Positions 26,669 to 35,421 of a stretch of 64,000 nt of DNA are shown here, one piece after another. Location of the stretch: positions 62,001 to 126,000 of the forward strand of contig JBGAKC010000005.1 of NCBI GenBank assembly GCA_044224605.1, written 5' to 3'. Made by a program: the position numbers and the translations under genes. Under the pieces are notes generated by a model. That model ran no database searches, was not told where the DNA came from, and saw only the letters and a program-made list of their open reading frames with translations. Position 1 is the stretch's first letter. Every line of letters begins with the position of its first letter. The stretch comes from UBA7672 sp044224605. Lineage in GTDB: Bacteria; Pseudomonadota; Alphaproteobacteria; Caulobacterales; Hyphomonadaceae.

Positions 26669-27787
26669 CTAGCTGCCCTTCCTGGCCTTCGCGACCGGTT
26701 CGCCGCTGCCATCATCATCGCCGTCGCTGTTGTCGTCGCCCGGCTCAAGCGCGAGCAGGTTTTCGGAGATGATGCCGGCGTTCTTGCGGATCGCATCCTC
26801 GATCTCGGCAGCCGTCGCTGGATTGTCCTTCAGGAATTTCCGCGCATTTTCACGGCCCTGGCCAATCCGCTGCGAGCCATAGGAGAACCAGGAACCCGAC
26901 TTCTCGACCACATTGGCCTTCACGCCGAGATCCAGGAGCTCACCCGTCTTGGAGATGCCTTCCCCGTAGATGATGTCGAACTCGACCTGCCGGAACGGCG
27001 GAGCGACCTTGTTCTTGACCACCTTAACGCGGGTCTGGTTGCCGATGACCTCGTCGCGTTCCTTGATCTGACCGATACGACGGATGTCGAGACGCACGGA
27101 AGCGTAGAATTTCAGCGCGTTGCCGCCCGTCGTCGTTTCAGGCGAGCCGTACATCACGCCGATCTTCATGCGGATCTGGTTGATGAAGATCACCATCGTC
27201 TTCGATTTCGACACCGAAGCCGTGATCTTGCGCAGCGCCTGGCTCATCAGGCGGGCTTGCAGACCCGGGAGCGCATCGCCCATCTCGCCTTCGAGTTCGG
27301 CGCGCGGCGTCAGGGCCGCCACCGAGTCAATCACCAGCACGTCCACCGCACCCGAGCGCACCAGCGTGTCGGCGATCTCGAGGGCCTGTTCGCCCGTGTC
27401 CGGCTGCGACACCAGCAGGTCGTCGAGATCAACGCCCAGCTTAGCCGCATAGACCGGGTCGAGCGCGTGTTCCGCGTCAATGAAGGCGCCTACGCCGCCA
27501 TTCTTTTGGGCTTCGGCCAGCACATGCAGGGCCAGCGTCGTCTTGCCCGAGCTTTCCGGCCCGTAGATTTCGATGATCCGGCCTTTTGGCAAGCCGCCAA
27601 TCCCGAGCGCCACGTCGAGGCTGAGGGAGCCGGTCGACAGCGCCTCGATGTCCATCGCCTGGTTCGTGCCCAAGCGCATGATCGAGCCCTTGCCGAAATT
27701 GCGCTCGATCTGACCGAGGGCCGTTTCGAGGGCCTTCTGCTTGTCCATGCCCTTGTCTTCCACCAGCTTGAGAGCGGCCGCAGCCAT
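26669..27787 (-). CDS. recA: Recombinase RecA
   Basis: A 372-residue protein that forms filaments on single-stranded DNA, drives strand exchange and triggers LexA cleavage. Walker A reads GPESSGKTT; the L2 loop (TTTGGNALKFYAS) and KSKTMVIFINQIRMKIGV are intact. The C-terminus is acidic (SDGDDDGSGE), as usual. The start was set at ATG 27787 because GGAG lies 6 bp before it and MAAAALKLVEDKGMDKQKALE matches family starts; ATG 27808 is possible, whereas the frame to 27886 is too long. A candidate SOS operator lies upstream. Confidence 0.98.
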   Translation of the reverse strand: MAAAALKLVEDKGMDKQKALETALGQIERNFGKGSIMRLGTNQAMDIEALSTGSLSLDVALGIGGLPKGRIIEIYGPESSGKTTLALHVLAEAQKNGGVGAFIDAEHALDPVYAAKLGVDLDDLLVSQPDTGEQALEIADTLVRSGAVDVLVIDSVAALTPRAELEGEMGDALPGLQARLMSQALRKITASVSKSKTMVIFINQIRMKIGVMYGSPETTTGGNALKFYASVRLDIRRIGQIKERDEVIGNQTRVKVVKNKVAPPFRQVEFDIIYGEGISKTGELLDLGVKANVVEKSGSWFSYGSQRIGQGRENARKFLKDNPATAAEIEDAIRKNAGIISENLLALEPGDDNSDGDDDGSGEPVAKARKGS

Positions 27788-27871
27788 ATTTGTCTCCACA
27801 TCTGCCATGCTGGCTTGGAGGCGGCAAACCCGCCCGATTCCCAGCCCGCGTTGCGTTCTATGTACTACAAA

Positions 27872-27885
27872 TGTTCTCGTGAACA
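27872..27885. promoter_or_regulatory. Candidate SOS operator upstream of recA
   Basis: TGTTC-TCGT-GAACA (27872-27885) is a perfect 5-bp inverted repeat 85 bp before the recA start. A further GTTC lies at 27856-27859. The known alphaproteobacterial LexA site is GTTC-N7-GTTC, and the spacing here does not match it, so the assignment to LexA rests on position and the GTTC cores only. Confidence 0.4.
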
Positions 27886-27990
27886 AAGCATGAAAACAAG
27901 AGTGAGCTGAACTATTTCAGAAGCCCCATTTTGTGGGGGTTTTCGATGGTTCCAGACCACCAGCCCTTGGGGGCCGTCGCCGATCGCCGG

Positions 27991-28938
27991 CTACTTCTTC
28001 TGCTTTTCCTTGGCTCGCCCGCCGGCCAGCATGCCGGGCATCGAATAATTGCCCTCGTGGCATGCGTATTCGAGCACATGATTCCTCGTCGCCGACAGGA
28101 TCATCTCGGCGCTCCACGCCTGACTGAAAACGTCAGGGTCATCGACCGTGTAGCGATAAAGGATTTCGCCGGGGCTGATCCGCGTGAACCGCTCGGTCAC
28201 GCGCGCATGTTCGGAGATCAGGATGGGCGAGGAGGGCTTGAACGCATCGCCCGGCATGAAGTTGGCGGTCTCGACGACGAGCGTTTCGCCATCCCAATGC
28301 CCGATGGAATCTCCCATCCATCGCTTCATCGCATCGGGCAATCGCTTGGCGCCCATCCGGATGATGCGCACCTCGCGGTTCTGCTCCATCGAGATCACCA
28401 CATAGCCGGGCGTCTGCACGAACTGATAGTTGGCGTTGTAGCGTGGCACGAAGATCGGCGCGCCTGTTGCGCCCGATCCGCCCGCAAGACACCGCTCGGT
28501 TGACGGCCGCGCCTCCGGCCCGTCGAAATCCGTGAACACGCTCGCCATCAGCGCCTTCAACCGCGCACGGCCCGCATCGTTGAAAGGCATCTTGCCATCC
28601 GGCGGATCAACGATCAGCGATGTGCGGATCTGCCCGCCGATCCGCGTCATGTCGGGCGAGAATTCCCACCACTCCGAAACGCGCGCGCCAACGCCATCGC
28701 TGGTGTCCGACTGGAAAGCGGTCGGAACATTCGCCGCGAACACCTTCGCCTTCTCTTCCGTCGTGATCGGCCCTTCGAACGCAGCAGGACGCTCGAGCGG
28801 CGTCGCCGTCAGCGTCGACCACACGCCCTCGAATGAGGGCGTCCCGAACGACGTCTTCGGCGCGTGATAGGATTCCTGCGCTTCCGCCCTCAGGCAAAGC
28901 GCCAATGCAGCCGCCAGCACACCCCCACCGATCCGCAT
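27991..28938 (-). CDS. Secreted protein of the EYACHEGNY family, copy 1
   Basis: A 315-residue exported protein of an unnamed family with three copies in this window (others at 46579 and 53160). The signal peptide ends LRAEAQ. Family markers are FEGVWSTL near the start, PSTERCLAGG, GDSIGHWDGETLVVET, VTERFTRIS and, near the end, EYACHEGNYSMPGMLAG. The paired Cys and His in ACHEG recall a metal or disulfide site but no known catalytic motif was found. Start ATG 28938 gives the signal peptide; the frame to 29010 adds a non-signal tail. It is divergent from the thiolase-like gene. Function unknown. Confidence 0.75.
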   Translation of the reverse strand: MRIGGGVLAAALALCLRAEAQESYHAPKTSFGTPSFEGVWSTLTATPLERPAAFEGPITTEEKAKVFAANVPTAFQSDTSDGVGARVSEWWEFSPDMTRIGGQIRTSLIVDPPDGKMPFNDAGRARLKALMASVFTDFDGPEARPSTERCLAGGSGATGAPIFVPRYNANYQFVQTPGYVVISMEQNREVRIIRMGAKRLPDAMKRWMGDSIGHWDGETLVVETANFMPGDAFKPSSPILISEHARVTERFTRISPGEILYRYTVDDPDVFSQAWSAEMILSATRNHVLEYACHEGNYSMPGMLAGGRAKEKQKK

Positions 28939-29031
28939 GACGCTACGGCTATCACGCTGTTGGCGCTTCGCGAAGCCGCCGCCGCCATTCCACCCGTTGA
29001 TTGTCCGCAATGATTGCGCTCTTGATCGCTC

Positions 29032-30534
29032 ATGACCCTGAGCCCCGACCGCATCCCCGTCATCGCCGGCATCGGCGAGATCATGGACCGCCCCAAGGAC
29101 GTGACCCAGTCGCTTGAGCCGCTAGCCCTCATGCTCGAGGCGGCGCGCCGGGCGAATATCGAAGCCCGCGGCCTCCTGCGCGATACGGACTCGGTCGACA
29201 TCATCGCGCTCGTCAGCTGGCGCTATGACGACATCGGCGCCCAGCTCGCCAATCGCCTCGCCATCTTCCCGAGACGCAATGTCTACGGTACGGTCGGCGG
29301 CGAAAGCCCCGTCCGCTTCCTGCACGACGCCGCCCGCCGCATCGCTTCCGGCGAAAGCGGCGTCGGCCTCGTGATCGGCGCCGAGGCGCAATACGCCGTT
29401 GGTCACGCCAAGCGCGCCAATGTCGAGCTACCCTGGACACCCTACGCCGAGGCCGCGCCCAAGATGAAGCGCGCCGCCGAATACGTTCACTCGCTTGGCC
29501 ACACGCTTGGCGTCGCCTGGCCGATCAGCGTCTATCCCTTCTACGACGCCGCCACAGCCCACGCCTGGGGACAGACGCCCGCCGAGGCGCAAGCGGAGTC
29601 CGCCCTGCTCTGGTCACGCTATGCCGCCGCCGCCTCGCGTAACCCTTACGCCTGGCTGAAAGCGCCGCTGACGCCCGCCGACATCGCCACCGTCACGCCC
29701 GACAACCGCATCATCGGCTGGCCCTATACCAAGCGCATGGTCGCGAACCCACATGTGAACCAGGGTGCGGCAATCATCGTCACATCGCTTGCGCGCGCCC
29801 GCGAAGCCGGCATCCCCGAACATCAGCTCGTCTTCATCGGCGCCGGCGCTTCAGCCAGCGAACCGCGCGACTGGCTCGCCCGCGACGTCTATCACGTGAA
29901 CCACGCACAGGACGCCGTCCTCGCCGACATGCTCGAGCAGGTCGATGGCGACGGCGCGCGCTTCGACGCGCTCGAACTCTATTCCTGCTTCCCGGTTGTT
30001 CCGAAGATGGCGCGCCGCAAACTGAAACTCCCGGCAACGGTCGAGCCGAGCGTCACCGGCGGCCTCAGCTTCTTCGGCGGCCCGCTCAACGTCTATATGG
30101 CGCATGCCGCCTGTGCGATGGCGCGCGCCGTCCGTGACGGCGCCCGTCTCGGCCTGCTCTATGGCCAGGGCGAATTCGTCACCAAGCACCACGCCCTCAT
30201 CCTCGCTCGCGAGCCGCAGGGCGACGTCGTGCGCGCGCCCAACACCGCACAACATGACGCCGACGCCCGTCGCGGTCCCGTTCCGCCCACGGATGAAAAG
30301 CCCGATGGCGAGGCCACAATCGAGACCTTCACCATCCCGCACGACCCGTCAGGCCAGCCTATCCAGGGCGTCGTCATCGCCCGCCTGTCGAACGGCGCCC
30401 GCACGCTCGCGCGCATCCCGCCTGCGCACGGGGACGATCTCGCCCTGCTGATGTCGCCGGATGCCTATCCGATCGGCGTGAAGGGTCGCATCAGAACAAG
30501 CTCGGATGGCATTCCTGAATGGCGCTCAGCCTGA
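29032..30534 (+). CDS. Thiolase-like acyl-CoA acyltransferase lacking the usual nucleophile cysteine
   Basis: A 500-residue thiolase-fold protein. The N-terminal half has the strand IPVIAGIGE and the region that normally holds the active-site cysteine, here TVGGESPVRFL (about 87-97) with Gly, Glu and Ser but no Cys. The C-terminal half includes LELYSCFPVVPKM and SFFGGPLNVYMAHA, a variant of the thiolase G-H-P/C-x-G region, and an extra C-terminal domain (about 400-500). It fits an SCP2-like acetyl-CoA acetyltransferase subfamily, with a possible CoA-binding role. Start ATG 29032; it diverges from the EYACHEGNY copy 1 gene. Confidence 0.78.
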   Translation: MTLSPDRIPVIAGIGEIMDRPKDVTQSLEPLALMLEAARRANIEARGLLRDTDSVDIIALVSWRYDDIGAQLANRLAIFPRRNVYGTVGGESPVRFLHDAARRIASGESGVGLVIGAEAQYAVGHAKRANVELPWTPYAEAAPKMKRAAEYVHSLGHTLGVAWPISVYPFYDAATAHAWGQTPAEAQAESALLWSRYAAAASRNPYAWLKAPLTPADIATVTPDNRIIGWPYTKRMVANPHVNQGAAIIVTSLARAREAGIPEHQLVFIGAGASASEPRDWLARDVYHVNHAQDAVLADMLEQVDGDGARFDALELYSCFPVVPKMARRKLKLPATVEPSVTGGLSFFGGPLNVYMAHAACAMARAVRDGARLGLLYGQGEFVTKHHALILAREPQGDVVRAPNTAQHDADARRGPVPPTDEKPDGEATIETFTIPHDPSGQPIQGVVIARLSNGARTLARIPPAHGDDLALLMSPDAYPIGVKGRIRTSSDGIPEWRSA

Positions 30535-30548
30535 ACTTCACGTCGCCC

Positions 30549-30587
30549 TGCCAGCCTGACGTGCCAGCCTGACGTGCCAGCTTGACC
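30549..30587 (+). repeat. Three tandem 13-bp repeats
   Basis: TGCCAGCCTGACG at 30549-30561 and 30562-30574 is identical, followed by TGCCAGCTTGACC at 30575-30587. The unit is 13 bp. It lies between the thiolase-like gene stop and the start of the DUF4399 gene, so it is non-coding and could vary in copy number between strains. Confidence 0.85.
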
Positions 30588-30653
30588 TGATCGTGTCTCG
30601 CCTCGCCCGCGCGCCGTGCTAATCTCGCCGGGAGCCAATCGGAGAGACCTATC

Positions 30654-31181
30654 ATGCGCACCGCCAGCCTGATCGCCGCATCCGTCCTCGCGCTGACCCT
30701 TGCCGCCTGTGGCGACAGTAAGCCGGACGCCTCCGCTACGCCCGATCCTGCCGCCATCGCTGATGCGACAAATGCCGCCCTCGCCGAAGCCACGGCGAAA
30801 GCCGATGCGGACGCCGTCGGGCTCCACACCGAACCTGGTCCGTCTGTCTATTTCGTCAACCTGCGCGACGGGATGACGGTGCCGCAATCCTTTCGTGTCG
30901 TCTTCGGCGCCTTTGGCATCGGGGTCGCGCCTGCGGGCGTCGACAAGCCCAACACCGGCCACCACCACCTGCTGATCGACACCGAGCTGACTGCCGACGA
31001 GATGCAATACGCCATTCCGAAGGACGACCAGCACCGCCACTTCGGCGGCGGCGAAACCGAGACCGTGCTGATGCTCGGCCCGGGCCAGCACACGCTCCAG
31101 CTCGTCTTCGGCGACATGAACCACGAGCTGCACAAGCCGACCCACATCATGTCGAAGAAGATCACCATCACGGTGAAATAG
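30654..31181 (+). CDS. DUF4399-domain lipoprotein
   Basis: A 175-residue lipoprotein: signal peptide ending LTLAAC, a perfect lipobox, then an Ala/Asp-rich linker and a DUF4399 domain. The domain is marked by VYFVNLRDGMTVP, FGIGVAPAGVDKPNTGHHHLLIDT, LGPGQHTLQLVFGDMNHELH and a C-terminal strand. Several conserved histidines (GHHH, DQHRH, NHELH) suggest a metal-binding beta-sandwich. Role unknown; periplasmic side of a membrane. ATG 30654 follows GGAGAG. Three 13-bp tandem repeats lie upstream. Confidence 0.88.
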   Translation: MRTASLIAASVLALTLAACGDSKPDASATPDPAAIADATNAALAEATAKADADAVGLHTEPGPSVYFVNLRDGMTVPQSFRVVFGAFGIGVAPAGVDKPNTGHHHLLIDTELTADEMQYAIPKDDQHRHFGGGETETVLMLGPGQHTLQLVFGDMNHELHKPTHIMSKKITITVK

Positions 31182-31283
31182 CGCGTACAGTTCCGGAACT
31201 GGCGAATCTGTGATCGCGTCGCGAGCCAACAGCCGCAGGGCCGAGGTCTTGAGGATGGCTGACGCCGGGACCACATTCCCGGC

Positions 31284-32243
31284 ATGAACCACGTCAAGAC
31301 TTTCATGCTTCTGGCGGCGCTGACGGCCCTGTTCGTCGGCGCCGGCTATCTGATTGGCGGCCCCACTGGCATGGTCGTCGCCTTCGGCTTTGCGCTGGTC
31401 GGCAACCTGATCAGTTACTGGAATGCCGACAAGATCGTGCTCTCCATGTACCGGGCGCAGGAAGTCCCTGCGAACCATCCCGACGCCCGCGTCCGCGCCT
31501 ATGCGCAGGACGTGCGCGAAATGGCCCAGCGCGCCGGCCTGCCCCAGCCCAAAATCACCATCATCGAGAGCGACCAGCCCAACGCCTTCGCCACCGGACG
31601 CGATCCGGCGCACGCCGCCGTCGCCGCCACCACTGGCCTGCTCACCATGCTCGACCGCCGCGAGATCCGCGCCGTCATGGGTCATGAACTGGCGCACGTG
31701 AAGAATCACGACACGCTGACGATGACCGTCACCGCCACAATCGCCGGCGCCATCTCCGCGCTCGCCAACTTCGCCTTCTTTTTCGGCAACGGAAGCGACC
31801 GTGAGCGTCCCGGCGGATTCATCGGCGTGATCGCCATCGCGATCCTAGCCCCGATGGCCGCAGCCCTCGTGCAGATGGCGATCAGCCGCGGTCGCGAATA
31901 TGAAGCCGACAGCCATGGCGCCGAAATCTCCGGCGATCCGCAGGCGCTCGCCTCGGCGCTGCAGAAGATCGACGCCTATGCCCGCGGCGGACGCGTCAAC
32001 ATTGGCGCGGAACGCAACCCGGCAACTGCGCACATGTTCATCATCAACCCGCTGAACGGCCACGGCGCCGACAACCTGTTCTCGACCCACCCGTCGACCG
32101 CAAACCGCGTCGCCGCGCTCACGCAGAAGTTCGGCGGCAAGCCCGCCGCACCGCAACCAGAGCTGGTCACTTCGACCCGCCGCCGCTCGCCCGGCCCGTG
32201 GGACCAGCAGCCCGAACCCCGCAAGCCCGGCCCCTGGGGCTGA
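31284..32243 (+). CDS. htpX: Membrane zinc protease HtpX
   Basis: A 319-residue M48 protease that helps clear misfolded membrane proteins. Two N-terminal membrane segments (about 7-25 and 28-46), HExxH as H134-E-L-A-H138, a second membrane pair (about 145-165 and 175-195), and the third zinc ligand in the segment REYEADSHGA. The C-terminal tail is Pro/Arg-rich (GPWDQQPEP), which is not conserved. Start ATG 31284 fits. It is often heat-shock regulated; no such site was seen here. A lipoprotein gene follows 73 bp on. Confidence 0.94.
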   Translation: MNHVKTFMLLAALTALFVGAGYLIGGPTGMVVAFGFALVGNLISYWNADKIVLSMYRAQEVPANHPDARVRAYAQDVREMAQRAGLPQPKITIIESDQPNAFATGRDPAHAAVAATTGLLTMLDRREIRAVMGHELAHVKNHDTLTMTVTATIAGAISALANFAFFFGNGSDRERPGGFIGVIAIAILAPMAAALVQMAISRGREYEADSHGAEISGDPQALASALQKIDAYARGGRVNIGAERNPATAHMFIINPLNGHGADNLFSTHPSTANRVAALTQKFGGKPAAPQPELVTSTRRRSPGPWDQQPEPRKPGPWG

Positions 32244-32316
32244 TCCGAAAACAGCAATGGACAATCCTGTCCCGCCCCGCGATGAGTGGAGCGGGTCAGT
32301 CACTTTCGGGGACCAC

Positions 32317-32811
32317 ATGAAACGCTATGCCGCCCTGCCCTTGCTGGCGCTGGCCTTTGCCTGCGCGCCGCAACCATCCACGCCGGAGACCGCCGCCGCC
32401 ACGACTGGCCCCGAAGCCGTCGTGAAGGCGATCTACCAGACGCTTGAAACGAGCAAGGGCGAGAAGACCACCCCCGTCTCCGCCATCCCCATGACTGCCG
32501 AGCTCGACGCCCTCATCAAGCAGGCCGAAGCCGCCGCCGGCAATGATGGCCCCGTCTTCGATGGAGATTTCGCCGGCAACTGCCAGGACTGCACCGACTT
32601 CTCGGACCTCAGGATCGAAGTTGCGACATCAGCCGCGCCCAAGGGCCGCGCCATCGTCAACGCCGACTTCAAGCTGTTCCAGAGCGAACCCAAACACGTC
32701 CAGTGGGACCTGATCGAAACGCCCGAAGGCTGGCGCGTCGACAACATCGTCTCCGACGGCTTCGACGTGCGCGCCATCGCGAAGGAACTCATCGCAACGC
32801 CCCCGGCCTAG
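32317..32811 (+). CDS. DUF3828-like lipoprotein
   Basis: A 164-residue exported protein. ATG 32317 gives a signal peptide ending LAFAC, an acceptable lipobox, whereas the frame to 32257 has a charged tail. The domain contains AIYQTLETSKG, a cysteine pair GNCQDCTDF, and the C-terminal WDLIETPEGWRVDNIVSDGFDVRAIAKEL, characteristic of small NTF2/DUF3828-like periplasmic domains. It is downstream of htpX on the same strand and convergent with prfA, whose stop lies 5 bp away. Confidence 0.72.
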   Translation: MKRYAALPLLALAFACAPQPSTPETAAATTGPEAVVKAIYQTLETSKGEKTTPVSAIPMTAELDALIKQAEAAAGNDGPVFDGDFAGNCQDCTDFSDLRIEVATSAAPKGRAIVNADFKLFQSEPKHVQWDLIETPEGWRVDNIVSDGFDVRAIAKELIATPPA

Positions 32812-32816
32812 CCGCT

Positions 32817-33893
32817 TCAGCTGTTTTCCAGCTGCGCCAGGCGCTCTGCCTGATCCTCGGCGTGCAGAGCGTCGAGCAGCGCATCGATATCGCCCTGCAC
32901 GAAATCTGACAGGTTGTGCGCTGTGTAGTTGATACGGTGGTCCGTCACCCGCTCCTGCGGGAAGTTGTAAGTGCGGATGCGCTCGGAACGATCGCCTGAC
33001 CCCACCTGCAGCTTGCGCGCCTCGGCCCGCGCCGTGTCCTTCATTTCGCGCTCGCGTTCATAGAGACGGATCTTCAGCTGCTCCATCGCCTTGCGACGGT
33101 TCTCATGCTGCGACTTCTCTGACGACGTCACGACGATGTTGGTCGGCAGGTGCGTGATGCGCACGGCCGAGTCCGTCTTGTTCACGTGCTGGCCGCCGGC
33201 TCCTGACGAACGATAGGTATCGATCCGCAGATCCTGATCGCGGATCTCGATGTTCACGTCCTCAGGCACGGGCAGGATCGCCACCGTCGCCGCTGACGTG
33301 TGGATGCGCCCCTGCGCTTCCGTCGCCGGCACGCGCTGCACACGATGCACGCCGCTCTCGAACTTCATCCGGCCGAACACGCCCGCGCCGTTGAGCTGCG
33401 CCACGACTTCCTTGTAGCCGCCCATCTCGCCTTCAGTCGCCGAGACAAGCTCGACCTGCCAGCCGCGTTTCGAGGCATAGCGCTGGTACATCCGCCACAG
33501 ATCGCCCGCGAACAGCGCAGCTTCATCGCCGCCAGTCCCTGCGCGCACCTCGATCACGGCTGAACCCTCATCGTCCCGGTCCTTCGGCAGCAGCATCAGC
33601 TGCATCTCGCGCTCGACGCCCGGCAGCCGCGCCTTGAGGTCCGCCCGCTCCTCGATCGCCATGTTGACCAGGTCGCGATCCGCGCTCGTGTCCTCGGCCA
33701 GCGCATCCGCCTCAGCCAGCTGCGCGCGTAGCGTCATCACCTCACGCGCCTTCTCGGCCACGCGCTTGAGTTCGGCATGGTCGCGCGAGAGCTGCACGAT
33801 CTCCTTCGGATCGGTCGCCACGCCCATCCGCGCCTCGACCTGCTCGAAGCGGTCGATCATCTGTCTCAAGCGGCTTTCAGGCAGGGCGGCCAT
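32817..33893 (-). CDS. prfA: Peptide chain release factor 1
   Basis: A 358-residue class I release factor that ends translation at UAA and UAG. The codon-reading tripeptide PAT is at 189-191 (in VPATEAQGRIHTSA) and the catalytic GGQ at 233-235 (in SGAGGQHVNKT). Length is normal. Unlike in many bacteria, prmC (the methyltransferase for the GGQ glutamine) does not follow within the window; the gene ends 5 bp from the convergent lipoprotein gene. ATG 33893 begins MAALPESRL. Confidence 0.98.
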   Translation of the reverse strand: MAALPESRLRQMIDRFEQVEARMGVATDPKEIVQLSRDHAELKRVAEKAREVMTLRAQLAEADALAEDTSADRDLVNMAIEERADLKARLPGVEREMQLMLLPKDRDDEGSAVIEVRAGTGGDEAALFAGDLWRMYQRYASKRGWQVELVSATEGEMGGYKEVVAQLNGAGVFGRMKFESGVHRVQRVPATEAQGRIHTSAATVAILPVPEDVNIEIRDQDLRIDTYRSSGAGGQHVNKTDSAVRITHLPTNIVVTSSEKSQHENRRKAMEQLKIRLYEREREMKDTARAEARKLQVGSGDRSERIRTYNFPQERVTDHRINYTAHNLSDFVQGDIDALLDALHAEDQAERLAQLENS

Positions 33894-33910
33894 GGGTTTC
33901 CAAGTCAGTC

Positions 33911-33997
33911 GTGAATAGGGGGTGGTGAGTAGATTCGGAGGCTCTTACGCGCAAGCCCTTCAAATCACTACTCCCTATTCACCACTCACTACTCACT
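33911..33997. repeat. Inverted repeat with ACTCACT-rich arm
   Basis: GTGAATAGGG (33911-33920) pairs perfectly with CCCTATTCAC (33973-33982). The right arm continues into CACTCACTACTCACT, and the left arm into GTGGTGAGTAG, so the pairing extends imperfectly. It lies between prfA and the MAPEG gene, both leftward. Similar ACTCACTA-type intergenic repeats are known from alphaproteobacteria; copy number elsewhere cannot be judged here. Confidence 0.7.
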
Positions 33998-34001
33998 CGC
34001 C

Positions 34002-34442
34002 TCAAAACCCGAACATCCCCAGCACGTTGCGGATTGCCATGATGATCAGCAGCAGCGACCCCACATTGAAGATCGCAAACCGCAGCGGCACGAAGTTCGT
34101 GGTCACCTGGATCAGGCTGTGAATGATCCGCACGCCGACATACCCCCACGCCAGCCCAGCGTTGAGACCGTCGGCCACCCCCGACAGATGCGAATAGACA
34201 CACAGGGCGTAGAAGATCGTCGGCTGTTCGTGCAGGTGATTGTAATTGTCCGCGACCCACACCGCCCTGGGGTCCATCGGCGGCAGGCTGGCATAGCTCT
34301 CCGAGCCCTTGATCCTGGCCGGATCGATCCCCGCCTTACGCATCGCCGGAATGCGGCGCATATACAGCCACACCAGCATCACCAGCGTCCATATGACCAG
34401 CGCCAGCACCGGCGCCATCATGCCCATCAACTGTGTCGGCAT
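34002..34442 (-). CDS. MAPEG-family membrane protein
   Basis: A 146-residue membrane protein with about four hydrophobic segments. Family features are the first segment (VLALVIWTLVMLVWLY), the polar part PAMRKAGIDPARIKGSESYASLPP, NYNHLHEQPTIFYALC with the conserved NHxxEQP, and YVGVRIIHSLI. MAPEG proteins include glutathione transferases and similar enzymes; activity is not decided here. ATG 34442 follows GGAGGG. An inverted repeat separates it from prfA downstream. Confidence 0.88.
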   Translation of the reverse strand: MPTQLMGMMAPVLALVIWTLVMLVWLYMRRIPAMRKAGIDPARIKGSESYASLPPMDPRAVWVADNYNHLHEQPTIFYALCVYSHLSGVADGLNAGLAWGYVGVRIIHSLIQVTTNFVPLRFAIFNVGSLLLIIMAIRNVLGMFGF

Positions 34443-34504
34443 CCTCTGCCCTCCGCCAGAATCTCGGGCGAAGCTAGTGGCTCACGCGCAGAACGCCACA
34501 AAAA

Positions 34505-34702
34505 TCAGCGTGCATCCCGATCCGCTTCCGCTGCGACCTCCCGCAGACATGTGCGACACAGGCAGTCGCTGAACTGCGAGTCTCCTGTCTTCGGCAGCGG
34601 CAAGCGCACCGCCTCCCCCCCGCACCAGCATGGCCCGTTCAGCGTACACCCGAAGCTGACGCCGCACCGCTCGCAGATCGTCTGGCGTCGAACCGCTTCC
34701 AT
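34505..34702 (-). CDS. Cysteine-rich CWC-type small protein
   Basis: A 65-residue protein with the pattern CERCGVSFGC then PCWC, and later DCLCRTCL; eight cysteines in the mature length. This matches the small cysteine-rich CWC family, which probably binds zinc or iron. The frame goes up to 34771 but ATG 34702 begins the conserved MEAVRRQTICERC. It is divergent from the NTF2-like lipoprotein. Function unknown. Confidence 0.75.
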   Translation of the reverse strand: MEAVRRQTICERCGVSFGCTLNGPCWCGGEAVRLPLPKTGDSQFSDCLCRTCLREVAAEADRDAR

Positions 34703-34795
34703 CACGTCCACTCTACCACAGCCAATCCAGCCTTTCGCCTGCCGCAACCGAGGTGCTAGCCTGCCCCGCAAGGGTCGCGAAGCACAGGTGTCCGC

Positions 34796-35353
34796 ATGAA
34801 ACGTCTTCTGCCTACAGCCGCATTCGCTTCAGTCCTCGCCGCCTGCGCCACGACCGGCGGCGCATCCGGGCCGGTGATGTCGACACCCGGCGCCAAGTCT
34901 CCGTATGAATCCGAAATCCTCGCCACTGTCGATCGCTTCCTGCTCGCCCTGGGCAATCATGACGACGATGCTCTCAACGATGTCACCATCTCCGAAGGCG
35001 TCTCCTGGATCCAGGCGATCAAGCCGGGCGACGAGCGCCCGGTGAAACCCTACACCAACGCCTCGATGCTCGAGCCCGATCCAGACGCCGACCCGTTCAT
35101 GGAGCGCTACTGGGACCCCATCGTCCACGTCCGCGGCGGCCTCGCCCAGGTCTGGGCGCCATACGAACTCCGCGACAACGGCAAGGTGGTCCATTGCGGC
35201 ATCGATGCCTTCGACGTCGTCATGCTTGACGGCGCCTGGCGCATCGCCTCGGTCCTCTCCACCATGGAGCCAGAAGCCTGCAAGACGATGACCCCCGACA
35301 GCCCGTCTGCCATGCGTCCTCGCGACGGCTGGAAGGAAACGCCGAACCAGTGA
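34796..35353 (+). CDS. NTF2-like lipoprotein of unknown function
   Basis: A 185-residue lipoprotein: signal peptide ending SVLAAC, a good lipobox. The domain from about 38 (ESEILATVDRFLLALGNHDDDALNDV) to 160 (HCGIDAFDVVMLDGAWRIASVLSTM) has the helix-then-sheet pattern of NTF2/SnoaL-like folds, often found in small enzymes and binding proteins. No catalytic residue can be named. ATG 34796 follows a weak AGGTG. It starts a set of two small rightward genes. Confidence 0.78.
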   Translation: MKRLLPTAAFASVLAACATTGGASGPVMSTPGAKSPYESEILATVDRFLLALGNHDDDALNDVTISEGVSWIQAIKPGDERPVKPYTNASMLEPDPDADPFMERYWDPIVHVRGGLAQVWAPYELRDNGKVVHCGIDAFDVVMLDGAWRIASVLSTMEPEACKTMTPDSPSAMRPRDGWKETPNQ

Positions 35354-35421
35354 CACGCGTGGACATGGTTGCCCGCGCCAAGCTAGCCTAGTCTCGCAAA
35401 TGTTGCCGGGAGCTGGCTATC

